Counted from the stretch's first letter, positions 32,579 through 41,481 are shown. The stretch: 57,972 nt of DNA from Lachnospiraceae bacterium MD308 (GCA_010206225.2 VIQU02000025.1:1-57972), one strand, 5' to 3'. Notes: generated from the sequence alone by a model not told the origin. A program made the numbers and translations.

Positions 32579-34919
32579 TCTTGTTCCCAGTTCCGCTAAA
32601 GTTCATAAGAAGCAGAGCCGGATGTCTGTTTTTTGTATTATTCTTTCGGTGTTTCTCGTAACAGCTATTTTCGGTATGGCAGATATGTTTATCAAGGGAC
32701 AGATTTTACAGGCTCAGTCTGAGAATGGAAACTGGCATATCGGAATTCGGGACATTACGGATGAAGACGCAGCAGTATTGGCTGCCAGACCGGATATAAA
32801 AACGGTATCGGCATACGGAGTCCTAAACTTCCGCGGGGATCAGGGATATACCTTATCAAATAAAGATGCGGCGATTTTCGGATGCGATGAAGCAATGGTA
32901 AAGGATATTTTTGAAATGCTTTCGGAAGGCGCTTTCCCACAAGCAGAGGAGGAGGCTCTGGTATCCGATAATGCAAAAGAAACATTGGGATTAAAAACGG
33001 GAGACCAGATTACTGTCAAAACTGCTTCCGGTGAAGAACTGCAGTTTACAATTTCCGGATTTGCAACAAGTACGGCAAATCTCCTGCGTGAAGATTCCCT
33101 TGGAGTGCTTTTGTCTACAGAGGGGTTCCGCGCTATTTGTCCAGAAGTCAAGAATGGGAATGCATCTGATTATAATACGATGTTTTATGTGCAACTTGCA
33201 AATACAAGGCATATTCAAAATACGATTCAGGATATAAAGGCATCGTTTTCTCTGACAGACGACCAGATTTCCGAAAATACAAAACTATTGGGACTTTTAG
33301 GTCAGAGCAGCAGCGCCTTTATGATGCAGGTATACGGTGCGGCGATAGTCCTGTTCGTTCTGGTATTGTGTGCCGGTATTCTGATGATAACCAGCAGCCT
33401 GAATAGTAACGTAGCGCAGAGGATTGAATTTTTTGGATTGCTGCGCTGTGTCGGGGCAACGCCAAAACAGGTGATGCGGTTGGTACGCAAAGAAGCGCTC
33501 CATTGGTGCCGACTGGCAATTCCCATCGGTGTAGTTACCGGTACAATAGTGGTTTGGCTTATGTGCTTTGTTTTAAGATGGCTTAGCCCGATATATTTTG
33601 GAGGCATGCCAATCTTCAGCATCAGCATTCCAAGTATCATCGCAGGCATTTGTGTCGGACTTCTTACAGTGCTTCTTGCTGCCAGATCTCCAGCAAAAAA
33701 GGCCTCCAAGTCTTCACCATTGGCAGCGGTATCAGGGAATGCGAATGATTTGCAGCCTGTACGCAGGGCGGCCAATACCAAGCTTTTTAAGGTGGACACT
33801 TTCCTTGGCATCCATCATGCGAAATCAAGTAAAAAGAATTTTGTGTTAATGGTAGGCTCATTCTCGTTGAGCATTATTCTTTTCCTGTCATTTTCGGTGA
33901 CGATTGATTTTATGAAGCATGCGCTGACGCCCCTGCATCCATGGACAGCGGACTTGTCGATTATCAGTCCAGATCAGACCTGTTCTGTAAGGAACGGCTT
34001 GATAGAGGAGCTTTCCGGTAATCCGGCGGTAGACAAGGTATATGGGCGCATGTTTGCCTATAATGTTCCTGTTGTCGTAAATGGAGAAACAAAGACGGTA
34101 GATCTCATTACTTATGAGGAAAAGCAATTTGATTGGGCAAAAAACTACAAACTGTCCGGAAGTCTGGAAACGGCACAGAATCAAACTGGCACAGCTCTGA
34201 TTGTTTTTGAAGCAGAGAATACAATCCAGATAGGAGATACTGTCACTTTGAATCTAGGAGAAAAATCTTCCAATATTGAGATTGTCGGTATGGTTTCGGA
34301 TTGCCCGTTTAATAACAGGGCGGACGTTGGAAAACTTATCTGCTCCGAAGAGACGTTTCAGCAGATGACAGGAGAGAGTGATTATACGATTATTGATATT
34401 CAGATTGCAGAGGGAGCCACAGAGAATGATGTAAGTGCAATCCGTAAAATGGCGGGCGGAACTTATACCTTTTCCGATGACCGTATGAGTAACAGTAATA
34501 CACGCGGAACCTATTATTGTTTTGGTCTGTTTGTGTATGGATTTCTGGTTCTCATCGCATTGATTACGATATTCAATGTGATTAACAGTATTGCTATGAG
34601 TGTTGCTGCGAGGATGAAACAGTATGGTGCGTTCCGAGCGATTGGATTAAGTAACCGGCAGCTTGTCAGAATGGTTGTGGCAGAAGCTTCCACCTATGCA
34701 GTAACCGGTAGTATTTGCGGCGGCATATTAGGATTGCTTTGTAACAAGATTTTATTTGATAAGCTGGTAGGCTTCAACTGGGGAGATCCATGGAATATTC
34801 CTGTTGCAGAGCTTGCCGTGATTATTGCAGTGGTAGTGATTGCAGTGATTCTGGCGATTAGGGGACCAATTAAGAAAATTCGTGATATGTCCATCGTGGA
34901 TACAATCAGTGCGCAATAG
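32562..34919 (+). CDS. FtsX-type ABC permease, two FtsX modules
   Basis: A 785-residue protein. Helix 1 lies at about residues 20-42, then an extracellular MacB-like domain to about 250. A three-helix FtsX module (around 260-375) contains GLLRCVGATPKQVMRLVRKEA, the coupling motif. A fifth helix is near 415-440, then a second extracellular domain, and a final three-helix FtsX module with GAFRAIGLSNRQLVRMVVAE. ATG 32562 follows GGGAGGAAATGC. Length and layout fit a duplicated MacB/LolE-type permease and not BceB. It pairs with the ATPase at 31883. Confidence 0.88.
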   Translation: MKGFLDLVPSSAKVHKKQSRMSVFCIILSVFLVTAIFGMADMFIKGQILQAQSENGNWHIGIRDITDEDAAVLAARPDIKTVSAYGVLNFRGDQGYTLSNKDAAIFGCDEAMVKDIFEMLSEGAFPQAEEEALVSDNAKETLGLKTGDQITVKTASGEELQFTISGFATSTANLLREDSLGVLLSTEGFRAICPEVKNGNASDYNTMFYVQLANTRHIQNTIQDIKASFSLTDDQISENTKLLGLLGQSSSAFMMQVYGAAIVLFVLVLCAGILMITSSLNSNVAQRIEFFGLLRCVGATPKQVMRLVRKEALHWCRLAIPIGVVTGTIVVWLMCFVLRWLSPIYFGGMPIFSISIPSIIAGICVGLLTVLLAARSPAKKASKSSPLAAVSGNANDLQPVRRAANTKLFKVDTFLGIHHAKSSKKNFVLMVGSFSLSIILFLSFSVTIDFMKHALTPLHPWTADLSIISPDQTCSVRNGLIEELSGNPAVDKVYGRMFAYNVPVVVNGETKTVDLITYEEKQFDWAKNYKLSGSLETAQNQTGTALIVFEAENTIQIGDTVTLNLGEKSSNIEIVGMVSDCPFNNRADVGKLICSEETFQQMTGESDYTIIDIQIAEGATENDVSAIRKMAGGTYTFSDDRMSNSNTRGTYYCFGLFVYGFLVLIALITIFNVINSIAMSVAARMKQYGAFRAIGLSNRQLVRMVVAEASTYAVTGSICGGILGLLCNKILFDKLVGFNWGDPWNIPVAELAVIIAVVVIAVILAIRGPIKKIRDMSIVDTISAQ

Positions 34920-34923
34920 AAGT

Positions 34924-35559
34924 TTAAGTGCTGGATGAATGCTGAAACCATTGTCCATGTGAGTCGGCGTGAAGAGTTTTTTCATTCTGCCTTCGTCGAC
35001 CAGCGAGGCAAAGATTATCTTTTATGTGATTGATGTTACGTTCAACGACGGTTCGTATTTTGTAGATGTCATTCCGTTCCTGTGTGCCACGAAGTACATC
35101 TGGATATGCACGTAAATCCTTTTCGGGATAAATATAAATTTTTCGGGCAGACAAATTTGCAGCGTATAACGCCACTACGAAGTTTAGAGGTACCTTCATA
35201 GGCAGTGAAGCATCACGAGGACAACAGGGAGTTCCGTTTTCGTTGATTGTATAATCAACATTTTCAAGGTGTGCTCTCGAATTAAGTGGAATGTAAGCTT
35301 TAGTAAAATGTTTATCATCCCCAAAGGTATTGCCTGAAAGAAGTTCCTTATAAAGTCCAACAGAATCTAAAGCAGCGTCACCAAGAAATGTTTGTGGATT
35401 GATCAAAGGATGTTTAGAAAAGAAATCCTTATTGTAAAAAGAGATATGGCGAATGATTCCAAGCCCGTTAGTAACAATGCCAAATTTAAAGACATAACAA
35501 AAATGTCCGTTGATATAAAGCTGTTTGATTTCTGGATTTGCAGAAGCATGCGGAGGCAT
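34924..35559 (-). pseudogene. DDE transposase fragment (IS1182-like)
   Basis: The recognisable C-terminal part is KIYIYPEKDLRAYPDVLRGT and then YKIRTVVERNINHIKDNLCL with AGRRRQNEKTLHADSHGQW, characteristic of Clostridial IS1182-type transposases (the Y-(2)-R-(3)-E C-motif is visible as YKIRTVVE). Upstream the frame gives LGDAALDSVGLYKELLSGNT. The N-terminus is missing and several stretches diverge. No terminal repeats were found. Confidence 0.65.
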
Positions 35560-35788
35560 AGAGCCATAAGCGGCTTTATAAGGGTCATGAGATTCATTAA
35601 AGTTGTGTGTTTGATAAAAATTCTAAAAAAGTTTGATTTTACCTGTCACACAGACGGGAAAGGGTTGTCTAATTATATATACGGATAAAATCCTGCGTTG
35701 AAGTGCAGCGGGGTTTAATGTTCGGAATCAATCGCTTCCAGATGTGTTCCCGTATAAAATACCATTAGCACTTCAGAAAAGAGGAATC
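35560..35788. other. Leader region of the sigma-factor gene
   Basis: No gene is seen. AAATCCTGC and GCAGCGGGGTTT (near 35686-35720) could form an imperfect stem-loop. No confident promoter was found. Confidence 0.3.
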
Positions 35789-36631
35789 ATGAATCAGTTT
35801 ACGAACGAAGAATTATTGGCTTTGGTCCAAAAAGCGACATCTGGGGATAAAAAGTCCCTTGAGAGCATTGTGCTTGGCATACAGGATCTGGTGTTTAACC
35901 TTTCCCTGCGTATGCTTGGAACTTTCCATGATGCGGAGGATGCGACACAGGATATCCTGCTGAAAGTTATTACCCACCTATCTTCCTTTAAGGGCGAGAG
36001 TTCATTCTCAACATGGGTGTTCAGTATTGCAGCCAACCATCTGAAGAATTACCAGAAGCATATGTTTGCCAAGTTCCCCCTCAACTTTGAGTTTTATGGG
36101 GACGATATCAAAAACGCAAAAATCGGTGATGTACCGGATCTGACTCAGAATGTGGAGCAGTCAATTTTGGCGGAGGAGCTCAAACTTTCCTGCACCAATG
36201 TAATGCTCCAGTGTTTGGATGCAGAAAGCCGCTGTATCTTTATCTTAGGCACGATGTTTAAGGTAGACAGTAGAATTGCTGGGGACATACTGGGCATCAC
36301 GCCGGAGGCATACCGCCAACGCCTGTCAAGAATCCGCAAAAAAGTGGCAGATTTCTTAAAGGAATACTGCGGTGAATATGGAAACGGGACATGCCACTGT
36401 GCAGATAGGGTAAATTATGCCATTCAGAATCGCAGAATCAACCCGGCACAGCTGGACTTTACCACTGCTGTACCAAAAGAGATGACGGATTTTAAGGAAG
36501 CAATGGAGGAGATTGATGGAATTTCCCATGAATTTTCTTTCTGCAAAACCTATCAGTCTCCGGGAAGTCTGAAAAAATTCATTGAGGATTTCCTGAATGG
36601 TCCATCCTTTTCGGTTGTAGGAAACGCATAA
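35789..36631 (+). CDS. ECF-like RNA polymerase sigma factor with C-terminal extension
   Basis: A 280-residue protein. Sigma region 2 is LVFNLSLRMLGTFHDAEDAT with the -10-binding helix SSFSTWVFSIAANHL; region 4 is ITPEAYRQRLSRIRKKVADF. Beyond region 4 (about residue 190) lies a roughly 90-residue extension with a Cys cluster (YCGEYGNGTCHCADR) that might bind metal or an effector. ATG 35789 follows AAAAGAGGA. No anti-sigma gene is adjacent, so the extension may replace one (inference). The DUF2461 gene follows after 14 bases and is probably co-transcribed. Confidence 0.82.
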   Translation: MNQFTNEELLALVQKATSGDKKSLESIVLGIQDLVFNLSLRMLGTFHDAEDATQDILLKVITHLSSFKGESSFSTWVFSIAANHLKNYQKHMFAKFPLNFEFYGDDIKNAKIGDVPDLTQNVEQSILAEELKLSCTNVMLQCLDAESRCIFILGTMFKVDSRIAGDILGITPEAYRQRLSRIRKKVADFLKEYCGEYGNGTCHCADRVNYAIQNRRINPAQLDFTTAVPKEMTDFKEAMEEIDGISHEFSFCKTYQSPGSLKKFIEDFLNGPSFSVVGNA

Positions 36632-36645
36632 GGGAGGTTTGGAAA

Positions 36646-37329
36646 ATGGATACAAAATGGATTTTAAAGTACCTGACCGATTTAAGCGAACATAATAACC
36701 GAGAATGGTATCATGCCCACAAAGCGGAAAACAAAGAAGCAAACGCACAGTTCGAGGAACTAATTCAGACGCTCATTCTGCGTATTGGAGAGTTTGACAC
36801 AAGCATTCTGCATAACCAGCCCAAGGAGCTTACCTTCAAACTGGTGAGGGATACCCGATTCAGTCATGATAAGTCTCCGTACAATCCTTCATTCCGCGCA
36901 CACATTGCTTCAAAAGGCAAACTGCCTGTTCCGGTCGGATATTATCTGATGATCAAACCGGGCGGCCGCTCCTTCCTTGGCGGCGGGTTGTTTGCAGATA
37001 TGTTTAAGGATGCGACTGCAATGATCCGCGACTATATAACTGAACACGGCGAGGAGTTTGAAGAGATTATTCATGCGCCGGAATTTCAGAAGTATTTTAG
37101 AGTACAGGGAACATCGCTGAAAAACGTTCCTGCCGGGTATGACAAGGAACATCCGCAGGCGGAATACTTAAAGTTTAAAAGCTGGTATTTGGAGTATTCG
37201 GTAGCAGACGAAGTTATCGCTGATGCGGAGCAATTTGTGGAAGAGGCCGCAAAGCTGTTTGAAATTATGAAACCATTCAATGACTATCTGAACAAAGCCC
37301 TTGAAGGATTTCAGATGCCAACAAGATAA
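36646..37329 (+). CDS. DUF2461-family protein
   Basis: A 227-residue protein matching the conserved TIGR02453/DUF2461 pattern: LSEHNNREWYHAHKAENKEA near the start, FKLVRDTRFSHDKSPYNPSF, GYYLMIKPGGRSFLGGGLF, and a C-terminal KPFNDYLNKAL. Function is unknown. The start follows AGGGAGGTTT. Co-transcription with the sigma factor is likely. Confidence 0.83.
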   Translation: MDTKWILKYLTDLSEHNNREWYHAHKAENKEANAQFEELIQTLILRIGEFDTSILHNQPKELTFKLVRDTRFSHDKSPYNPSFRAHIASKGKLPVPVGYYLMIKPGGRSFLGGGLFADMFKDATAMIRDYITEHGEEFEEIIHAPEFQKYFRVQGTSLKNVPAGYDKEHPQAEYLKFKSWYLEYSVADEVIADAEQFVEEAAKLFEIMKPFNDYLNKALEGFQMPTR

Positions 37330-37540
37330 AGCTTTAGCTTGGAATTGATTTATGAAAAGGATGATTCCGCGTTTATTGAGAATGAACGCATAAAGGAATC
37401 TCATATGGCTCAAAATCAATTAATTTCAGGACTTGCAGCATTGGGTTTATCAAAATAGGATATTTTGCTTCTTATCAATAGACGCTGTGCGGAGTATGAA
37501 AATATAAGATTGTGAAGCAAAACCAGACTGGACAGCCGAT
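37330..37540 (+). other. Spacer with a short remnant frame
   Basis: After the DUF2461 stop, a frame at 37339-37458 reads LELIYEKDDSAFIENERIKE and then SHMAQNQLISGLAALGLSK before a stop. It has no proper start or ribosome site and looks like the end of a lost gene. The remaining 80 bases are featureless. Confidence 0.3.
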
Positions 37541-37569
37541 TTGACAAATTCACATAGAAATAGTATAAT
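37541..37569 (+). promoter_or_regulatory. Promoter of the thiamin locus
   Basis: A perfect TTGACA, a 17-base spacer and a perfect TATAAT lie immediately before the first TPP aptamer. Confidence 0.85.
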
Positions 37570-37576
37570 ATTAAAA

Positions 37577-37657
37577 AGCAGGGGGACTACTGCGTAGTTG
37601 AGAAGGCAAAACCTGACCCTTTGAACCTGTTGGCCAATACCAACGTAGGGAGCTGAA
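37577..37657 (+). ncRNA. TPP riboswitch aptamer 1 (THI box)
   Basis: It has the conserved pyrimidine-sensor loop TTGAGA (near 37599), ACCCTTTGAACCTG, and the pyrophosphate-sensor arm GGCCAATACCAACGTAGGGA. All invariant blocks of the thiamin-pyrophosphate aptamer are present. A terminator follows at 37681. It should shut down transcription of tenA/thiD when TPP is abundant. Confidence 0.9.
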
Positions 37658-37680
37658 TGAATACAGCAATTGTATTATCA

Positions 37681-37708
37681 GGACGCTCCATGTGGGTGTC
37701 CTTTTGTT
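37681..37708 (+). terminator. Terminator of TPP riboswitch 1
   Basis: GGACGCTCC-ATGT-GGGTGTCC followed by TTTTGTTTT. Stem pairs include one G-T. Confidence 0.8.
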
Positions 37709-37732
37709 TTCAATTTAATATTGATTATCTGT

Positions 37733-37830
37733 GTTTGCGAGGGAACTGAACAAGTTGAAAAAGGTTAAGACCTGACCTCTGGACCTGTCGGCTAATACCG
37801 GCGTAGGGAAGCAATTTCTTACGCCCGCAC
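37733..37830 (+). ncRNA. TPP-like aptamer 2 with altered pyrimidine-sensor loop
   Basis: The segment GACCTCTGGACCTGTCGG, then CTAATACCGGCGTAGGGA matches the pyrophosphate-sensor half of the TPP aptamer. Where aptamer 1 has TTGAGA, this copy has TTGAAA (37754-37759), lacking the conserved UGAGA. It lies between the first terminator and a second terminator at 37841, so the two switches act in series on tenA, or this one recognises something else. A near copy lies at 53.16 kb. Confidence 0.75.
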
Positions 37831-37840
37831 TGCGTCTGAA

Positions 37841-37876
37841 AGAGCTTCCGATTGATTTGGAAGCTCTCTTTTTTTA
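37841..37876 (+). terminator. Terminator of TPP-like element 2
   Basis: AGAGCTTCC-GATTGATTT-GGAAGCTCT followed by C and eight Ts. The stem is perfect. Confidence 0.88.
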
Positions 37877-37922
37877 CCCTCTGAGGCATGGAGAATCAAA
37901 ACAGACATAGGAGGAATCAAAC

Positions 37923-38618
37923 ATGTCATTTATGAAAGATGTACTAGAAAAAAATATACCCATCTGGGACAAATGCATAGCTACACCATTTGTGCAGGGG
38001 ATGAAAGAAGGGACGTTGCCTTTTGAATGCTTTAAGGAGTATATGATTCAGGACAGCATTTATCTGAAGCACTATGCACGAGTTTACGGAAAAGAAATCT
38101 ATCATGCGAAAACCCTGCGAGAGATCCAGCTTTATTATTCCGTGCTTAGCTTTGTTACGGATACGGAGTCTGCGGTGCGCTTGAAATATCTGGAGCAGTT
38201 TGGGATGACAGACGCTGATATAGAATTTATTGCCCCGCTTCCGGAGAATCAGCAATATATTGACTTTTTACTGGAAACAGCGGAACAGGGGGATGATAAG
38301 GAAATGCTGATGGCAGTCCTTCCCTGCATGATGAGTTACAGTTACATTTTCCAAAAGTTGGCAAAGGAGCCTACAAGCAAAAATTCAAGATACTGGGATT
38401 TTATTGAGGATTATGCAGATGACATCTATGCCAAGAACTGTGAGGAATGGTCGCAGTTTGCAGATGAGAAATGCGAGGGTGTTTCTAATATTGAGAAGGA
38501 AAAGTTGAGCAAAATCTTTGAAACGGCAAGTGTCCTGGAACTGGATTTTTGGAAGATGCCGTATCGGAAATTTGAAAAAAGGGATTTGTTACATAGTCGG
38601 TGCGAGAGACTGGTTTGA
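37923..38618 (+). CDS. tenA: Thiaminase II/aminopyrimidine aminohydrolase (TenA)
   Basis: A 231-residue all-helical enzyme that hydrolyses aminopyrimidine breakdown products of thiamin to salvage HMP. The active-site residues are in place: Asp44 (IQDSIYL), Cys135 (LPCMMSYSY) and Glu206 (VLELDFW). AGGAGGAATC precedes the ATG. The last 20 residues (KFEKRDLLHSRCERLV) extend past the usual end and overlap the next frame. It is under control of the two upstream riboswitch elements. Confidence 0.92.
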   Translation: MSFMKDVLEKNIPIWDKCIATPFVQGMKEGTLPFECFKEYMIQDSIYLKHYARVYGKEIYHAKTLREIQLYYSVLSFVTDTESAVRLKYLEQFGMTDADIEFIAPLPENQQYIDFLLETAEQGDDKEMLMAVLPCMMSYSYIFQKLAKEPTSKNSRYWDFIEDYADDIYAKNCEEWSQFADEKCEGVSNIEKEKLSKIFETASVLELDFWKMPYRKFEKRDLLHSRCERLV

Positions 38619-39143
38619 TATGGATTTTCGACCGGCGGAAAATGATTTTGTAATAGCTGCGGATGCAGGGCTTCGGTATCTGGAACAGGCTGGAATTCTG
38701 GCGGATCTCGTTATTGGAGATTTTGATACTCTGAAAGAAATCCCAACAGGCGCAAATGTTGTCCGGCTGAGTTGTGAGAAAGATGATACGGATATACTTG
38801 CAGCAGTCCGCGAAGGGATAAAGGCTGGATATGCTGAATTTCATATCTATGGCGGAACCGGCGGGAGAATCGATCATACATTGGCGAACCTGCAGGTGCT
38901 GGCGGGGAGTTATCCTTTTTACCGATTCCTTACGGCTACATATCCGTATTCTCCTATTCCGAAAAAAGGGAAGGAATTTATCTGCAAGGTTTAAATTATC
39001 CGCTGGAGAATGCAGCGCTTACCAATACCTGTCCTGTTGGTACAAGCAATGAGTTTAACGGGAAGAAAAGCAGGATTGCCGTCAAAAGCGGAACGCTGAT
39101 GGTTGTCTTCCCCAAAGAAGCAAAGGAGAAAATGATATGTTGA
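38572..39143 (+). pseudogene. Thiamin pyrophosphokinase, internally deleted and frameshifted
   Basis: From TTG 38572 the frame reads KKGICYIVGARDWFD, then FVIAADAGLRYLEQAGILAD, LVIGDFDTL, EKDDTDILAAVREGIKAGY and YGGTGGRIDHTLANLQVLAG, all hallmarks of thiamin pyrophosphokinase. The region from about residue 115 should continue for 40 more residues but jumps to a short unrelated stretch. A different frame holds the end (LNYPLENAALTNTCPVGTSN, then a strand pair) up to the TGA at 39141-39143. The catalytic Asp motif survives, but the C-terminal thiamin-binding domain is broken. Confidence 0.75.
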
Positions 39144-39964
39144 AAAAAGTATTAACGATTGCCGGGTCCGATTGTAGCGGCGGCGCAGGCATACAGGCGG
39201 ATCTAAAGACATTTTCCGCCCATGGCATATTCGGTATGAGCGTCATTGTTTCCGTTGTGGCGGAGAACACGAGCAGGGTAATCGACATTCAGGATATTAC
39301 GCCAGATATGATTGGAAAACAGATTGATGCGGTATTTGAGGATATCGAAGTGGATGCAGTTAAGGTAGGAATGCTGTCAACACCGGAATGTATGGGAGCA
39401 GTTGCCGAAAAGATACGTCAGTATCAGCCAAAGAATGTGGTAATAGATCCGGTTATGTATGCGAAAAACGGATGCCCTCTTATGGAACCGTCTGCTGTGG
39501 ATGCCTTAATTAAAACAATCCTGCCGCTGGCTGATGTGCTGACACCGAACATTCCTGAGGCTGAACGGATTACTGGATTACAGATTCAGTCTGTGAAGGA
39601 TATGGAGAGAGCAGCTGAACGGATTTACACTATGGGCAGTAAGGCGGTAGTTATAAAGGGCGGCCATGCTGTTGGAAACGCATTGGATGTCCTTTTTGAC
39701 GGAAATCAGATGTACCATTTTGAAACAAAGCGGATTGATACCAAGAACACGCATGGCACAGGCTGCACTTTTTCTTCCGCTATTGCCTCACAATTGGCAA
39801 AAGGAGCAGATATTTATAAAGCAGTGGAGAGCGCAAAGGCTTATGTAACTACAGCGATTGCCCATTCCCTTGCTATCGGAAAAGGCTGCGGACCGACGCA
39901 TCATTTCTACGACCTTTACAGGCACGGCTTACAATGGAAGAACTCATTAGAATTCGGCGCATAA
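39137..39964 (+). CDS. thiD: Hydroxymethylpyrimidine (phosphate) kinase ThiD
   Basis: A 275-residue ribokinase-fold enzyme that phosphorylates HMP and HMP-P for thiamin synthesis. Substrate motif GSDCSGGAGIQADLKTFSAH (residues 10-29), NIPEAE near the middle, KGGH, and the anion-hole/catalytic TKNTHGTGCTFSSAIA. AAAGGAG lies about seven bases before ATG 39137. It works with TenA in HMP salvage; no thiM or thiC is in the window. Confidence 0.93.
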   Translation: MLKKVLTIAGSDCSGGAGIQADLKTFSAHGIFGMSVIVSVVAENTSRVIDIQDITPDMIGKQIDAVFEDIEVDAVKVGMLSTPECMGAVAEKIRQYQPKNVVIDPVMYAKNGCPLMEPSAVDALIKTILPLADVLTPNIPEAERITGLQIQSVKDMERAAERIYTMGSKAVVIKGGHAVGNALDVLFDGNQMYHFETKRIDTKNTHGTGCTFSSAIASQLAKGADIYKAVESAKAYVTTAIAHSLAIGKGCGPTHHFYDLYRHGLQWKNSLEFGA

Positions 39965-40182
39965 CGAATCTGCCAATTGTTGTGATCGGCGGCATAAACA
40001 GAGGCAGCTTTGCAGAGGCGGTCCAGTATACGATAGATCTATTTAAGCTTTCTGAAAAAGTGGAAGAGATGGTCAAGGATATGGGTGTTAAGCTGGTCTT
40101 CCAGAGAAGCTATATCTTCCCTGTCTGGAAAATAACAGTGTATTGGAACTGTTTGATGTCTGCTGTTCCACAGATGAAGTAA
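39934..40182 (+). pseudogene. ThiE-like C-terminal scrap fused to unrelated sequence
   Basis: IRRITNLPIVVIGGI matches the last beta-strand phosphate-binding end of thiamin phosphate synthase. The following NRGSFAEAVQYTIDLF is atypical and the rest is unrelated. It overlaps the end of thiD. A ThiD-ThiE gene neighbourhood has evidently been deleted here. Confidence 0.45.
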
Positions 40183-40355
40183 GACGGGGTAAGGAGTATC
40201 CGGATATATTTGCATTTGCAGCACAAAAATTAGGCGTCTGCCTAGAAGAACTGGGAATAATACTAGAGCCTGACGGTGCGAAGCTGCTTAGCTATACCAG
40301 ACGGGACGAAACACAGGGCTTCTATGATGTGTGGCAGTTGCTCAAAATTGATTAA
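40143..40355 (+). pseudogene. HAD-family hydrolase C-terminal fragment
   Basis: In this frame DVCCSTDEVRRGKEYPDIFA followed by FAAQKLGVCLEELGIILEP fits the motif III/IV region of haloacid-dehalogenase phosphatases (Lys, then PD). The nucleophile domain is absent. Confidence 0.45.
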
Positions 40356-40426
40356 GTTGACAAAAAAAGTCGAGACAGTCTCTAAGCAGAAATATATAAT
40401 GTAAAGTAAGTAATTTCTTCCAGCAT

Positions 40427-40544
40427 CTCACATGATGTGAGGTACTATACGAACCTTACATATGAAAAAGAACAAAGCATGTGAGAATTGAAAAGACTTT
40501 CGTAAGGAACCTATGAATCATTCTCAGGCGGTTCCTGCGAAAGA
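40427..40544 (+). promoter_or_regulatory. Dyad and long hairpin upstream of the AraC/GyrI gene
   Basis: CTCACATGATGTGAG (40427-40441) is a perfect palindrome. At 40497-40544 CTTTCG..GGAACC pairs with GGTTCC..CGAAAG, a bipartite 12-pair stem. A smaller hairpin, GGCTATC-AATTT-GTATAGCC, follows near 40560-40579. No T-run terminator is visible, so this may be a structured leader or decayed element. Confidence 0.4.
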
Positions 40545-40644
40545 ATATTTGTGCACGTAGGCTATCAATTTGTATAGCCTGAATGCGAGGAAACTTGTGA
40601 AAGGATAAGCTATAATGAAATAATAAAATAGCGACAGATATATT

Positions 40645-41481
40645 ATGGAATGGATGCAACGATTTAATCAGTCAATCGAATATATAGAAGAACATATCAC
40701 GGAGGAACTGGATTATGAAAAGGTAGCAGAAGTAGCTGCCTGCCCATCCTACTATTTTCAACAGATGTTCCTTTATATGACAAATATGACGCTGCGGGAA
40801 TATATACGGAGGCGCCGACTGTCTCTTGCGGCTGTCGAGCTGCAAAAGAATAGTGGGAGAGTGATTGATATTGCCGTAAAGTACCGCTATGAATCCCCAA
40901 CAGCTTTTACCAGAGCATTTAAAGGCTTTCATGGTATCGTGCCTTCTGCTCTGAAGACAGAGAACAGTCACATACAGGCATTTCCGCCGATTCGGTTTCA
41001 TGTATCTGTGGATGGCGGGCAGCCATTGAAATTCAGAGTGGAGGACAAAGCGGCTTTCCGTGTAGTGGGGCTTTCCTGTCCGCTGGATAAGGAGATTAAT
41101 AAAAATTTTGAGGTGATTCCAACAGTATGGGATACGGCTCTTGCCGACGGAGCACTTGCAAAACTGAACGCCTTGCAGGAAGGTATACCGCAGGGAGTAT
41201 TGGGCATCAGTATTCATCATACAGAGGACTGGAAATATCTGATTGCAGTTCGCTCTGACAAGAAAGATGATACTTTTGAAGAATATTGGATTCCGGCATG
41301 TAAATGGGCGGTTTTTGAGGGGCAGGGCACGAATCGTTCCCTGCAGGAATTAGAAAAGCGAGTCATTGTAGAATGGCTCCCTACGTCTGGCTTTACATAT
41401 GCGAATTCTCCGGATATAGAGGTATATATCAAAGCCGATCCACGGGAGGCAGTTTATGAATATTGGATTCCGATTTTATAA
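40645..41481 (+). CDS. AraC-family regulator with GyrI-like effector domain
   Basis: A 278-residue Rob/SoxS-like regulator. The N-terminal double helix-turn-helix includes LDYEKVAEVAACPSYYFQQM and DIAVKYRYESPTAFTRAFKG. The C-terminal effector-binding domain (about 120-278) contains FRVVGLSCPL and the end ADPREAVYEYWIPI typical of small-molecule sensors. No obvious SD precedes ATG 40645, so its start is less certain. A drug- or stress-responsive role is likely; no target gene is adjacent. Confidence 0.85.
   Translation: MEWMQRFNQSIEYIEEHITEELDYEKVAEVAACPSYYFQQMFLYMTNMTLREYIRRRRLSLAAVELQKNSGRVIDIAVKYRYESPTAFTRAFKGFHGIVPSALKTENSHIQAFPPIRFHVSVDGGQPLKFRVEDKAAFRVVGLSCPLDKEINKNFEVIPTVWDTALADGALAKLNALQEGIPQGVLGISIHHTEDWKYLIAVRSDKKDDTFEEYWIPACKWAVFEGQGTNRSLQELEKRVIVEWLPTSGFTYANSPDIEVYIKADPREAVYEYWIPIL

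Noticed and set aside
35392-35688. 98-residue plus-strand frame over the transposase remnant
   Set aside because: It is mostly antisense to the transposase fragment and has no ribosome site or recognisable domain.
38831-39052. 73-residue frame within the thiamin pyrophosphokinase region
   Set aside because: Out-of-frame reading of the broken gene.
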